Assembly: GCF_963169125.1 (NCBI RefSeq)
Contig: NC_084794.1
Location: 116,598,358-116,662,357, forward strand
Direction: 5' to 3'
Length of the DNA: 64,000 nt
From: Humulus lupulus
Lineage: Eukaryota; Streptophyta; Magnoliopsida; Rosales; Cannabaceae
Part shown: positions 23,919 through 36,280 of the stretch, one piece after another
Layout: the number at the start of each line of letters is the position of its first letter
Position numbering within the stretch: position 1 is the stretch's first letter
Program-made: the position numbers and the translations under genes
The notes under the pieces: generated by a model
What the model was told of the DNA's origin: nothing
Seen by the model: only the letters and a program-made list of their open reading frames with translations
Database searches by the model: none

Positions 23919-26079
23919 GGTCCTCAATCTCTCTGTTTTCGCCGACTACATTGTTTAAGTTTAAGCTCTTAGTTTCATATGCCCATGTACATGCGTTGTT
24001 TTCATGGACGTTTATATTGTTGCCCAGTTGGTTCCCTCTCTAGTTTTGCACACTAGAGTATTTAGCCGATAAGTATTACTCTAAAGTTCTAACATCATGG
24101 GTTCCAAACCCAAATTCTGTGTAATAGATCCAAATACGGTACTTTTACTGAGTTTTTTATTTTCGGATGACATATCGTGTACACCAAGATACTGGGCACA
24201 AGATTAGGGTTTTCAAATTGCACATTTCCCAAAAATATCACTTTTTGAGTAACCACCAACTTTTTTCCCTGAAATATCGGGACCTTAAAAAATAAATCCA
24301 CCTTCCTTCCTTTCTGTGGAATACACGCTCCGAGACTGCCCCATAGCCTCGATCATTCGAGCTTAAGTCATCCTTATTTTTATTCTTGATTTCTTGTTCG
24401 CCTGGCCCTCACCATTTTTCTCTTTTGCTAGATGTCGCAAAACTTGGAGAAGCGGTGGGGGTCAAAGCTTGCAATTCCTTAAACACCGAAAACTCTGAGC
24501 CCGGAGTCACCTTTCACCTGGAATCAGCACTTGATTTGGGAGCACCAACTAAGGCATGAGCAAGAAGATACCCGAGATCACTTTCGACGTCAAATCGACG
24601 AGGTCGAGGAGAGGAGAAGGAAAAGACTTAGGGTCTCCATCCACCCAGATCAAGACCCCGAGCCTAGACCAATCCCCATCAATCCCACTCTTAGAGTAAC
24701 AATCGCCTGCAAGCCGAGGGACATTCAATTTTCACTGATGGGAGAACCATCAAACCCCCCTTCTACCTCCCAGTCAACCTCCATTCCCACTTCGAATAGA
24801 GAATTCTTCGAGGCCGAGCACTAGTGGAGCTCGGTTTCCTCATTAGGGCAGATTTTTGACATCTTGGCCCTCCACAACATTGGACTGCCGGGCTCGCTGA
24901 GGTGTCGAGCTCCGACCTCCCATGAGCGAAGTGGCCGCGCCCCAGGAGATGGTAATCCCAAAAACAAACTAAGATACGCGGCTTGGAGCCAGGAGCACAT
25001 GAAGGCAGGGCCTTTATTGCCCTTAAAGTCCTTTTTCATGGACTTCTTGGATTTCATCGGGCTTGATCCTCTCTAGCTCAACACCAACTCTTACAAGGTT
25101 CTATCAGCCCTGAGGTCACTTTACCACGAGCTAAAGCGGGAAGGACCTTCACCAAAGGAGATTTTGTATCTCTTTTGCTTGAAAAGCAATCCCTCTAGAG
25201 CTCAGGGAGGAGATGGCTTCTACTACCTTTCGAGCTATCTCAAGGAGAAGAAAATCTTTGAGGATTTAACTAACCATCCCCGTGATTTGAAGAAGGCTTT
25301 CTTTTGGACAGATGGCCTGGCTCCCTCCAGATATTATTCGTTCAGACGAATTCCTAAGTAGAAAAAATCTATTCTTTTTGTGCTCGAATTTTTTGCTCAA
25401 GCTCGAATCACTCATTATATGTTTACTTCTCCAGCCAAATATCACCGACCTACTCCCACTGACAAGATGAAGGAGCACAAGGAGGCCTTGCTCCAACTCC
25501 CTTACGGCAGGCGCTCTTTTTCCTATCTTCTACATGAAGATAGGCTCCGAGCTTGTGGTCTCCTAGAAAAGGATCAATCCACAAATGACTGTTCCAACAA
25601 GAAGTATGCCCAGTGGGAGTTTGCGCCTCTCCCAACCAGAAGATTTCCTCCGAGGTGCACTTCTAAGCCACAATCCCCAGCTCGTCATCACAAGAGTCCG
25701 CAACCAGGAAGCGAGGCCAATGACGAGGCCTCGAGCTCAAGCGACAGAGGTACGGTCATCCTAAGCTCGGACTTATGGTCTCCCTCGCTTCTTAAGCATA
25801 AACCTAATAGATTAGTCTTGTGTGAAGATGATAGGGACCACTTTTATGTATGGTCCTGGGTAGATGAGAGATTACATAGGTTCGATAGTTGGCTAGGGAA
25901 ATATGACACTATGTATAGTCTGAACGAGGCATGGAACAGAATAACCGTTCAATATGGGACAAATGATTATAGAGACCTTTCGAGGGTGACTTTCATGTAT
26001 AGGGAAGGTACTCCCCCCGCCTCCTCTGAATATGGGGGAATTACATGGTCGCCGAGCACGAGCTCGGGGGAGAGTTCTA

Positions 26080-26175
26080 GTAGGTTTCTCTTTACTTGTC
26101 CTTTTATTCCTTGACTGTCTAGATCATGCTAACTTTTTGTCTTGGAATTCCTTATAATGTGGTGTAATTGTGCAG
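26080..26175 (+). other. Intron 1 of the antisense gene in E
   Basis: 96 bp, begins GTAGGTTTC and ends TTGTGCAG. It is T-rich, and its removal keeps the frame (SSS before, AMDSDLDTV after, phase 1). The matching intron of F (56076-55987) is also phase 1 and precedes AMSSED. Confidence 0.7.
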
Positions 26176-26651
26176 GTGCTATGGACTCTGACCTTGACAC
26201 CGTGCTCACCAGTGGCGAGGGGGCTCAAAGGAGTAAGAGCCCGAGGGGCTCGCAAAAGTCAGACCGACCCACCAAGGTCCTTAAGAGGACTGAGAAGACT
26301 CCTCCTCCACCAACTCCCACCGTTACGAGCCCAGCTGTGAATCTGACTCCTCAGGTCGAAGCGTCCACTTCGGTCGTTCCTCCCTTGTCTCCTCCGATCA
26401 TGGTTCACTCAACGCTCGGCCCACCTCTATAAAAGACAGCGTCGAAAGAGCGAATGCTGTCAATTTCTACTCGTGTCGATGAGTATGTAGTCAACAATGT
26501 TGTCGGGCCCCATGGGGCTACACTTGGTTTGGACATTTTGTCCCGGGTAGGCCAGAGCTTTAGCAGCTTTGACGCTCCTCATTGGCAGTTTTTGAACAAT
26601 GCTCGGGACTGCAACACACTTTACGACAAGAGTATCGAACTCACTGCTGCG

Positions 26652-26725
26652 GTAACTTCTCTCATCTTATTTTTAGTTGTGTTTGTGCTTAGTGTATGTT
26701 CTAACTCGATTTCTTTGTGTGTCAG
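26652..26725 (+). other. Intron 2 of the antisense gene in E
   Basis: 74 bp, GTAACTTC to TGTGTCAG, phase 0, T-rich. It corresponds in position and phase to F's third intron (55535-55455). Confidence 0.7.
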
Positions 26726-27226
26726 GCTCTTGTTGTCTCTGCTCAGCTTAATTATAAGTTGAACAATGAGGTCCATTCGAGTAGGTCCTATGCCCAAGAG
26801 TCGAAGAATCTCCTACTTAAGCTTATTGACGAGCTCAAGGCCGCAAAGGCAAATATGGAGGTTGAAGCTGAATAGATGAAGGCCAAGACAGCCGAGCTCG
26901 AGAAGGTAAATGCTCGGCTCGCAGAGCTTGAGAGGATCAACGCCAAGCTTGAGGAGGAGAAAGAGACCACTTTCGAGATAATGGAGGGCGAAAAGGCTCG
27001 TCTTCTCACAAAGTTCAAGGAGAAAAAGGATCGGGCAGTCGACCTGGCCATGTATAGGATCTGGGCCAGTAATTCCGACCTTGAGACCACCTTCCTAGGC
27101 TCTTTCAAGGAAGAACTCGTGGCCAAATGGCAGGCTCGGCTCGACGCGGAGGAAGCTACTCGGGAGGAGGCAGAGAGGGCCAAGGAGGATGCTGAGAAGG
27201 CTAAGGAGGATGCTCCTCCCTCCTAA

Positions 27227-28439
27227 ATCTCGACTCGGGGCTGCGTCCCTTTGAACCTTTTTTAATAGTTTTTATTTTTTGTTTTTAATGCCCTTGGGGC
27301 CAAGACAATTTATAGCTCATGTAAGAGCTATTTTTTCTTTTATTCATGATATTAATAATACCGCTTTTGACTTTACTTTAATATTGCTTTAAATTTCTTA
27401 GATAGAAATATTTTAAGCAATTCATATTAAGTGTTCTTATGTCTGTTTATTCATACAAATTTAAGCTCGAGCTTCAATGCATTCATGCACAGTTTGCTCA
27501 ATATATCCGTGTCCGATCTCGTTATTTGTCAAGGTCGAAACTTACTTTTACCATGCACCTGAAAGTACTTATATGGCGTGTAACGTAGGTGGTTTAGTTA
27601 TATCTTGCTTTTTTAGTTACTTTTCCTCGTCCTCGGGTAGCTCCCCAAGGTTATGAGGTCAAAACTATCTTTTTGCAAGATATTCCAGTCTCGATCTCGA
27701 TTCAACTTGAAGTAGGTTTATTTATCTTCCAACTTACTGTCGATTAGTGTTAGCTGGTTTGTTCCAAACCTATTTAGGTCGTGTTTTTGGTTCGTAATCC
27801 ATACACTTTTATTTTTGATCTAGTTATGTCTTAGATCGCGTAATTGGTTTTATCCAAATTACTTTAGCTTGCGCATTTGGTTATGTCCAAAATATCTTAG
27901 CTCGCGCATCTGGTTATATCCAAACACTTTTATTTGCAATAATTTGGTTGTCCAAACTATCTTAGCCCGCGCATCTGGTTATATCCAAACACTTTTATTT
28001 TTAATAATTTTGTTGTCCAAACTATCTTAGCTTGCGTATTTGGTTATATCAAAACACTTTTATTTTTAATAATTTGGTTATGTCCAAACTCTCTCAGCTC
28101 GCGTATTTGGTTATATCCAAACACTTTTATTTTTAATAATTTGGTTATGTCCAAACTATCTTAGCTTGCGTATTTGTTTATATCCAAACACTATTATGCT
28201 TTTCGTATATGCTATTTTATTTTTTCAAGATGACGGTATATATACCACTAATGCCCCCTTAATATCCTATGAGTGTGACCATAGGTTATTAAATCAAGAG
28301 AGTTTGCAAAAAATTTATCATATTGAAACAAAAACGAAGTTTATTCAGAATTGGACAATATATTAACAGAAACATAGCATAGATAAACAAGCATGGTTAC
28401 AGGTGTCATTGTTCCTACTATTGATAGTAAGGTCACAGA
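27227..28439. other. AT-rich spacer of E between the antisense gene and the end of pol
   Basis: Non-coding. It is the convergent 3' space of the two opposite genes and holds the tandem array at 27862-28195. Confidence 0.6.
27862..28195 (+). repeat. Tandem repeats of about 65 bp in element E
   Basis: About five imperfect copies. Each has TTAGCTCGCG-like, TTGGTTATATCCAAACACTTT and TTTTTAATAATTTGG segments. TTGG and CCAA within a unit are short inverted repeats. Confidence 0.85.
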
Positions 28440-29804
28440 TGTTCGCCATTCCATGCTCGTGGTACCAAATCCCCATTCAATCTTGCCAATTTGTAGATGT
28501 CAGGTCGGATAACTGATTCGATCTGATAAGGTCCTTCCCAATTAGGCCCGAGCACGCCAGTAGCTGGGTCCCGTGTAGCCAAGAACACATGCCTCAGCAC
28601 CAAATCGCCCACACCGAATTTTCTATGTCGAACTTTCTTATTGAAATACCGAGTAGCTCGTTGCTGGTATGCAGCAATATTTATCTAAGCCTTATCCCTT
28701 CTTTCTTCAATCAGGTCCAGACTTACTTCAAGCTGGTATTGGTTCGAGGCTTGGTCATAAGCATGGGTTCGGATGGTGGGTATTTCGACCTCGATTGGCA
28801 GCATAGCCTCGCATCCATATGCCAGAGAAAAAGGGGTATGTCATGTTGAAGTACGGGTTGTGGTTCGATATGTCCACAAAACTTGGGGCAACTCTTCGGG
28901 CCATATCCCTTTAGCTTCTTCCAACTTTTTCTTCAGAGAAATCTTCATAGTTTTATTTACAGCCTTGACTTGGCCATTCGCTTGGGGATGGGCCATGGAG
29001 GAGAAGCTTTTTATTATCCCATTCTTCTCGCAAAAGCTAGTAAACAAGTCACTATCGAATTGGGTACAATTATCAGACACTATCTTCCTTGGCATCCCAT
29101 ATCGGCAGATGATGTTCTTTACCATGAAGTCCAAGAATTTCTTCAAGGTAATTGTCGCCAGAGGTTCGGTCTTGATCCACTTTGTAAAGTAATCTACTGT
29201 GACTACCGCGTACTTGACTCTGCCTTTACCAGTTGGCAATGAGCCTACGAGGTCAATTCCGCAGACACGAAATGGCCATGGGGGAGGTCACCATAGTTAG
29301 CTCGGACGGTTGAACTCGAGGGATTGTGGCGAACCATTGACACTTATCGCATTTTTTAACATAATCAAATGAATTTTCATTGATGGTAGGCCAAAAGTAC
29401 CCTTGGCGTATGATTTTCTTGGATAGGCTATACCCCCCAATGTGGTCTCCACAGAATCCTTCATGAATCTCTTCTATGATCTTCTTAGCCTCGGGTGGAG
29501 TCACACATCGAAGTAATGGCATAAAGTATCCTCTTCTATATAGCCTTCCATCGACAATGTTGTACCTGGGAATCTGATAAATCAGTTTTTGAGCCTTGGT
29601 CCGTTCTGTTGGGAGAATGCCGGTTTCAAGGTACTCAATTATCGGGGTCATCCAAGTTGGCTCGAAGTTAATCATGCAGACATCTTCTTGTTCAGGCTCG
29701 CGTATACTGGATGTCAATAGATGTTTGATTGGCACGACGTTTAGCTCATCGATCTCGGTGGATGTGGCGAGCCTGGCTAGGGTGTCTGCATTCGCAAATA
29801 CTCC
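28440..29804 (-). pseudogene. Element E pol, integrase part
   Basis: Minus-strand Tat integrase. The segment opens right of the D junction with [17 protein letters not shown] (end of RNase H region), then the zinc finger with HEGFCGDH and KKCDKCQ (about 29480-29330), then the core with TVDYFTKW (about 29170), VSDNCTQFDS and ANGQVKAVNK (about 28990). The usual DDE glutamate in GQVEAVNK is lysine here, so the enzyme should be dead. The C-terminal part (to about 28440) continues in broken frames. About 0.5 kb of coding sequence that should join this to RT-RNase H at 42949 is missing at the D insertion. Confidence 0.8.
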
Positions 29805-32800
29805 ATTCGGGAGCCACTCATTCGTATATCCCGTTAGGAATGATAGAAAAACTAGACAAACCTCGTGAAAGATTTATAACTAGGTTTGTAACCGAGTTGC
29901 CTTCGGGAAAAGTAGTTCTATCATCATGGATAGTACGAGGCGAACCGATCAAGATTGAGGACATAGAACTAAAAGGAGACCTGATAGAACTGGAGATCAA
30001 AGACTTCGACGTGATACTAGGAATGGACTGGCTAGCACGGCATGGCGCGACCATCGACTGCAAACACAAGAAAGTGACGTTCGAGACTCCTGACGGCCAG
30101 AGACTATGTTTCATGGGACAAGTTTCAGGATTACGCACACCGCTAATATCATCTCTCAAAGCTCAAAGGATGATAGAAAAAGGATGTCAAGCACTCTTAG
30201 CCAGCATCACAAATGTAGTAAAGGAAACACCGCTTAAGGTTGGAGACGTTTGCATTGTAAGAGAATTCCAAGAAGTTTTTCCCGATGACTTACCAGGGTT
30301 GCTGCCGACTCGAGAAATTGACTTCACGATAGAATTAGTATCGTGCACCGAGCCTATCTCCAAGGCACCATACCGGATGGCACTTACCGAACTCAAGGAG
30401 TTAAATACGCAGCTACAAGAACTCCTAGACTTGGGTTTCATTAGACCGAGCCATTCGTCGTGGGGAACACCAGTTCTATTTGTGAAGAAAAAGGATGGAA
30501 GCATGCGGATGAGAATAGATTACTGTGAGCTGAATAAGGTAACGATTAAGAATAAGTATCCGCTACCCCGGATTGATGACTTGTTTGATCAACTTCGAGT
30601 TGCGACCGTATTTTTAAAGATTGATTTACGGTCCGGGTACATCGGCTCAAGGTGCAGGGAGAGGATATTCCTAAGACAGCTTTTAGAACTCGTTATGGGC
30701 TTTATGAGTTCTTAGTTATGTCTTTCAGTCTTACCAATGCTCCAGCCACGTTTATGGACATAATGAATAGGATCTTCAAGGACTACTTGGATAAATTTGT
30801 CGTAGTGTTCATCGACGACATCTTAGTATACTCAAGGGGCGAATTCGAGCACGAGGAACATTTGAGGTTAATCCTATCATGACTAAAGGAGCATCAACTC
30901 TATGAAAAGTTCAAGAAGTTTGAGTTTTGGCTTTCACAAGTGGCGTTCCTCGAGCACATTAAATCCAAGGACGGAGTTGCAGTAGACCCATCAAAGGTAG
31001 AGGCTGTGAAGGATTGGCCAAGACCAAAGAATGCGTCAGAAGTATGAAGCTTTCTGGGATTAGCAGGTTATTATCGGAGGTTTGTAGAAGGCTTTTCTAA
31101 GACAGTCACTCCGCTCACCAACCTAACCCGGAAACAGTAAAGATTCAACTGGACTGATAAATGTGAAGAGAGTTTCCAGCTGCTTAAGGATAAGCTGTGC
31201 TCAGCACCAGTACTATGTGTACTGACACCCAACGATAAGTTTGTAGTCTACTGCGATGCATCAAAACAATGGTTGGGTTGCATGCTGACGCAGAAGGACA
31301 AGGTGATAGCCTACGCCCCAAGGAAACTGAAGGAGTATGAGCAATGCTATCCAACACACGATATGGAGTTGGCAACGATGGTCTTTGTGTTGAACATCTA
31401 GAGCCATTATCTTTACGGAAAATGGTGCGAGATATATACAGACCACAAAAGTTTAAAGTACTTCTTTACTCAGAAGGAGCTCAGCTTGAGGCAGCGCAGG
31501 TGGTTAGAGCTAGTGAAGGATTACGATTGGGAAATCCTATACCACCCAGGAAAGGAAAACGTAGTTGCCGATGTGCTAAGTAGGAAGAGTTATGGAAGTT
31601 TAGCAACACTAGCCAGAACAGAAAAGTCACTGCAGCAGGAGCTGATCAATGCCGGAATAGAAGTAGTTGTCGGCAAGCTGGCTAACTTGTCTATCCAGTA
31701 AAATCTGCTAGAAGATATACGGATTGGGCAAGGGCTTGACGACACACTAGTGGCACGTATTGATGCAGTTAGAGAAGGCAAGGCCACAGATTTCTCAATA
31801 TCAGGTCAAGGGATATTGAGATACAAGGATCGGGTATGCGTGCCAAGTGATCAAAGGATTAAGATGACGATTCTAGAAGAAGCGCATATTACCCCCTACT
31901 CAATTGACCCAAGGTCAACCAAGAGGACACATGACATCAAGGCAATATATTGGTGGCCAAGAATGAAGAAGGATGTAGGAGAATTTGTGTCTAAATGTTT
32001 AGTATGCCAGCAAGTGAAAGCAGAACATCAACGTCCTGCAGGCTTATTGCAACCACTTAGCGTACCAGAATGGAAATGGGACGATATAGCTATGGATTTC
32101 GTGATGGGTTGCCACGAACAGGTAAACAGCATGATTCGGCTTGGGTAGTAATTGATAGACTAACCAAGTCCGCTCATTTCCTGCCTGTTAAGACCTCATA
32201 CACAGTGGATCAATACGCAGACATCTATGTCCAAGAGATAGTAAGGTTGCATGGAATCCCCAAGACCATAGTGTCAGATAGAGGATCGGTGTTTACATCA
32301 AGATTTTTGGGAAGTTTACAGCAAGCCATGGGTACTAAGTTAAGTCTTAGTACAACTTTTCATCCTTAGACAGACGGTCATTCCAAGCGCACCATACATA
32401 TTTTAGAGGATATGTTACACGATTATGTACTTGATTTTGGAGGATCATGGATTAAGTAATTACTACTGATAGAGTTCTTCTACAACAATAGCTACCAGTC
32501 AACGATCGGGATGGCACCTTATGAGTTGCTGTATGGAAGAAGGAGTTGATCACCATTACATTGGAATGAAGTAATAGAAAGGAAGCTTCTTGGTCCCGAA
32601 GCTGTTAGAAAAGCTCAAGAAGCAGTAGCACTGACTAGAAAGTGTATGCTCCTGCTCAAAGATGTCAGAAAAGCTATGCGGATGCCAAGGGACGTGATGT
32701 GGAATTCAAAGTCAGAGATTAAGTCTTCTTGAAGATATCTCCTATGAAAGGAGTAAAGCGGTTTAGGAAGAAAGGCAAGCTTAGACCCCGGTTTATAGGT

Positions 32801-33133
32801 CCTTTTGAGATATTGGACAAACTGGGAGTAGTTGGATATAGATTAGCTCTACCTCCAGCCCTGGCAGATAGTCACAACGTGTTCCACATCTCAATGCTAC
32901 GAAAGTATGTGTCAGACCCATCTCACGCCCTCAAGTACGATACAATAGCACTCCAGAAAGACTTGAGTTATGAGGAACAACCAGTTAGCATCCTAGATAG
33001 TGGGATGAAACAGTTACAGTCCAAGAGTATTCCGATAGTCAAAGTCCTATGGAGTAATAGTTCTGAACGGGAGGCAACGTGGGAATTGGAGGAGGACATG
33101 ATAGCCCGGTATCCAGAATTGTTTGGGAAGTAA
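29805..33133 (+). pseudogene. Truncated pol of D1 (protease to chromodomain)
   Basis: Starts at the protease active-site region (the DSGATHS motif is cut; [17 protein letters not shown] remains). It continues through RT (FIDDILVYS near 30812), RNase H (YCDAS near 31250), integrase ([10 protein letters not shown] near 32275) and a chromodomain-like end ([18 protein letters not shown], near 33050). There is a frameshift at about 30645 and further ones near 32110 and between 32370 and 32729. Stops include those at about 30880, 31045, 31138, 31399 and 31699. It is more decayed than D2. Confidence 0.82.
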
Positions 33134-33155
33134 ATTTTGAGGACAAAATTCTTTT

Positions 33156-33168
33156 TAGTAGGGGAGAA
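33156..33168 (+). promoter_or_regulatory. Polypurine tract before the middle LTR of D
   Basis: AGTAGGGGAGAAT next to the LTR start at 33170, same as in B. Confidence 0.75.
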
Positions 33169-33169
33169 T

Positions 33170-35149
33170 TGTAGAGTCCAAGAACTTTACTTAGCTAGTT
33201 AGATAGTAGTAGTAGTAGTAATAGCTAGTAGTAGTTATAGTATGTTTATTACTGTGGATTTTGGTTCACGTTGGGACTTAGTTGAACACTCGTAGCAACA
33301 CTTATAGATTTTATAAGTTTAACCTATAGTTTAAGAATATTAATTATAACATAAGGTTTGATTAATATAGCTGATGATGAAGATGATATTTATTATACTA
33401 TAAGGTTTAGATAGACCCAATACGATAATGACACTTGTCATGTGCATGTTTATTAAGAAATTAAGTATTTTTGAGGAATAGTTTTATAAGAGGAATATTT
33501 GAAAACCCTAGAGTCTGCCAGTAGCTTTGAAATCATTATAGGACTCAGTCAAAGTTGTTTACTCAATTGAAATTAGACTGAAAAAGTGTAATTACATGTA
33601 AAATATTTCAGTGTATGCCGACATATCGCAGCTCTAGGGGGCGATATATCGCCACTTAGGGAATACGAAAAACACGTAACTTCGCATGAACACTTCGACG
33701 AGCCTTGGGAATATGAGTCCAGGCGATATATCGGCTCTAGGGCAAGTTTTTCAAACAATTTTGAAACTGAACTCATTTTATTCCATAACCTCTTGATAAG
33801 CCTCAGAATCTTTTGACCGAGTCTCAAGCCTCTGCTAAACGATTATTCAAATGTTTTTCAATTAAATAGTCATTATTTTTATTCAAGCTAAAAGAAGATC
33901 TTTTCATTCTTGAACTCTATAAATAGGACCTAGTACCCAGCCATTTCTTTCATTCTTCAAGCTGAGTTCAAAGCCTTCAAGCAGCTAGGTTTACTTTAGA
34001 GTGTTAAACACTTGGGTTGGGGTTATAAGCTTTATCATCTTAAGCTTATTAAACACTTGGGAAGTAAGGTTAAAAGTGTGAATTTCGATATCGAGGTGTA
34101 GTTCAGTTATAGTGCATTCAAAGGTATTCTTATTCCTAGTTCATTTCTGTATGATTCATTAGTTTTTATAGTTTTTCTCTACTCAAATCCTAACTCAATA
34201 TTTTCCATTCTTGATTAGGCAATTAAGTTCTTTGAACTTGAGGTTCTTTTCGATAAGTTCTTCTTCTAGGTGGTTTTAGTTCATTCCTTTTCATCTATTT
34301 TCTCTTAGAAGTACTCACCTTTCTATTGTTGGTTTTAGGAGTGTTCCAAAATCCCGTCCTTGTTCTCACATCCCAGTATTGGTAAGGAAAATAGGATAGT
34401 TATTATATGCTTATATGATTATGTTATAATATGTTTCTATATGTTATGATTTATATATGTTTTGGGGCTTATAGTTGCTTAAATATCAAACCCCAACACT
34501 TTTATGTTTTGGGGCTTATAGTTGCTTAAATAGAAAACCCCAACCCTTTTATATATTTGGGGCTTATAGTTTCTTAGCTAGCAAACCTCATTGTATTTTG
34601 AAGCTTATAGTTGCTTAGTTAGCAAACCCCAATGTTTACCATGAACAAGGGTTATAATTGTGATGTATGTTATGGTATATGTTATATGTTTATAGTTTAT
34701 AGTTTATAGTTTATGTTTATGTTTATGTTTCATGCTTTTAGTAGAGTTTTCCTTGCTGGGAATTAGGCTCATTCCTTTATTTTATATGTGCAGGAAAATA
34801 GTTATGGCGGCGGAAAGATTCTTGGCGACTTGGGATTGTGTATTGAGGGAGAATGGATCCAGTGGACTGCGTGAACGATTCGAGGACGAAGTTTTTTTTA
34901 GTCACTTCAATTATATTTTCTATGTATTTTCCGCACCTGATCTTGTAACGAATTTATTTATAAATTAAGATATGTTTATTTTCAAAACAATGGGATCCCA
35001 TATCATACCCTGAATTTTATGTATGTTAACCTTTGCTTTACAATTTTTAATAAAGTTATGACTATTTCTTATGTATGTTTTCTTATGATTAGTGTCTATG
35101 TATAGTACTTATTAATGGTCCAAAGTCTAGAATTAGTTGGGTCATTACA
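33170..35149 (+). repeat. Middle LTR of the D complex (1980 bp)
   Basis: Begins TGTAGAGTCCAAG and ends GGTCATTACA; it is 3' LTR to D1 and 5' LTR to D2. TATAAATAG lies at 33918-33926. GATATATC palindromes lie at 33640-33653 and 33722-33734. A GTAGTAGTAGTA microsatellite lies near 33206. Tandem repeats follow at 34457-34650. Confidence 0.92.
34457..34650 (+). repeat. Tandem GGGGCTTATAGTTGCTTA repeats in the middle LTR of D
   Basis: Four imperfect copies of about 50-57 bp, each starting TTGGGGCTTATAGTTGCTTA and ending AAACCCCAA, so each could fold into a hairpin. They lie downstream of the TATA box and would be in the RNA leader. Confidence 0.85.
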
Positions 35150-35151
35150 GT

Positions 35152-35163
35152 TGGTATCAGAGA
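35152..35163 (+). promoter_or_regulatory. Primer binding site of D2
   Basis: TGGTATCAGAGA, the Met-tRNA site with its last base changed, two bases after the LTR. Confidence 0.85.
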
Positions 35164-35227
35164 AGCGGTTCATTCGCATGAAGTTCTCCTCGATACACAC
35201 ACTCAAATCTCTGAATCTGACCGCCAA

Positions 35228-35296
35228 GTAAATGTTTATGATTATAGTTATTATGTTTATAAGTATAGCTAACGATTTTAGCCTTAATGTTTTCAG
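35228..35296 (+). other. Putative leader intron of D2 before ORF0
   Basis: 69 bp from GTAAATG to TTTTCAG with CTAAC at 35269-35273 as branch-point candidate; ORF0 starts 7 bases later. Splicing is inferred. Confidence 0.35.
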
Positions 35297-35302
35297 TTAA
35301 GA

Positions 35303-35770
35303 ATGAATGGAGCATTAACTTATGTGGATATTCTAGCCATAAAGACTTTAAAAATAATTAGAGAACCGAGCAACACCGTAGGAGTGCTAGAAAGAATCAC
35401 TCGAAGACTACTTTTGTTCCACAGGGAAATAGGTCACCTCCGAGAATCTAAGAAAATAATGATGAGATCAACGGAGCAATACGTTTTAGTAATTAGACCT
35501 TTTAGAGATTATCCTACTGTGATTGCAGCCTTAGAAGAAATTTGGGAGACGATAGATGATGAAGATGAATTGTCGGTAGCTATGAGATATTACTTTCTCA
35601 TACTTAGGTTCACTTCAAAAGTGGAATTTCAATTTACAAATGAACAAAAACATAGAATTTTTACGAATCTTCCTCAATGGCATTTTGAGGCACAAGACAA
35701 TGATGACTATGAAGAGATAGATGACGATATGCTAGATGAAGGATCGGATGTAGAAGATCCCGATTTTTAG
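35303..35770 (+). CDS. ORF0 of D2, unknown protein upstream of gag
   Basis: Uninterrupted 155-codon ORF from ATG 35303 (MNGALTYVDIL) to TAG 35768-35770, between the primer site and gag. About 118 of 155 residues match the B copy with no gaps, and many of the changes are conservative. That fits selection on the protein while the gag-pol next to it has collected many stops. It is helical and charged, has an acidic end (DDDMLDEGSDVEDPDF), and no domain I recognize. It could be an accessory retrotransposon protein, possibly of captured host origin. Confidence 0.75.
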   Translation: MNGALTYVDILAIKTLKIIREPSNTVGVLERITRRLLLFHREIGHLRESKKIMMRSTEQYVLVIRPFRDYPTVIAALEEIWETIDDEDELSVAMRYYFLILRFTSKVEFQFTNEQKHRIFTNLPQWHFEAQDNDDYEEIDDDMLDEGSDVEDPDF

Positions 35771-36280
35771 AATAGATTAGTTTCAATATTTATTTTGTTT
35801 ATTTGCATTTATGATTGTAAATAGTGAAATCTTTTTTTTTTCCAAATAAATATCAATGATATTTTGTTAACATGTATGAGTTTTATTTTTCTTTTGTAAT
35901 CATAATAAATAATGACTAAGTTCGGTGATGGTGGATACAAATCAATGAACCGAGTTTATATATTGAGAGTTAGGGGGCCATACTAGTGGGAACGATTTTA
36001 CTGATCCCAGCCATCCCTCAATATGGTTAACTTTGGAACAAAGATGAGTTTCGAGCCTGAGAATTAAGTCATATAGGATGATTAGAAACAGACATAGAAA
36101 TAATGGCTTATTTTTCTAAGTATAGAAACCCACTGTAATAACAAAGAAGACTTATATAATTTTCATAAGAAGTCATAATTAATAGGTCCGAGTTATTTTT
36201 GTTTCGATTAAATTTTTGCCTTAGAGCCTAATAGGGTACAATTCTAACATGTTTCTCTCAACTGTTAAATCTTTGCTGCG

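Larger units (their letters stand above)
24432..27226 (+). pseudogene. Antisense intron-containing gene of element E (gypsy-type putative transposase-like domain plus coiled coil)
   Basis: Runs opposite to E's gag and pol. The ATG is at 24432 (MSQNLEKRW). Exon 1 is 24432-26079, one frame with stops at 24480, 24822, 25074 and 25359. A GT-AG intron follows (26080-26175, phase 1). Exon 2 is 26176-26651 with a stop at 26430; intron 2 is 26652-26725 (GT-AG, phase 0). Exon 3 is 26726-27226 with a stop at 26873. Exon 1 contains a domain (about 24950-25320; LPLKSFFMDFLDFIGLDPL, EILYLFCLKSNP, DLKKAFFWTDGL) resembling the plant putative gypsy-type transposase family (PF04195 as I recall). The middle is S/P-rich, and exon 3 is a long E/K/A-rich coiled coil. 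Such extra genes are known from Tat elements; their function is unknown. Confidence 0.75.
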
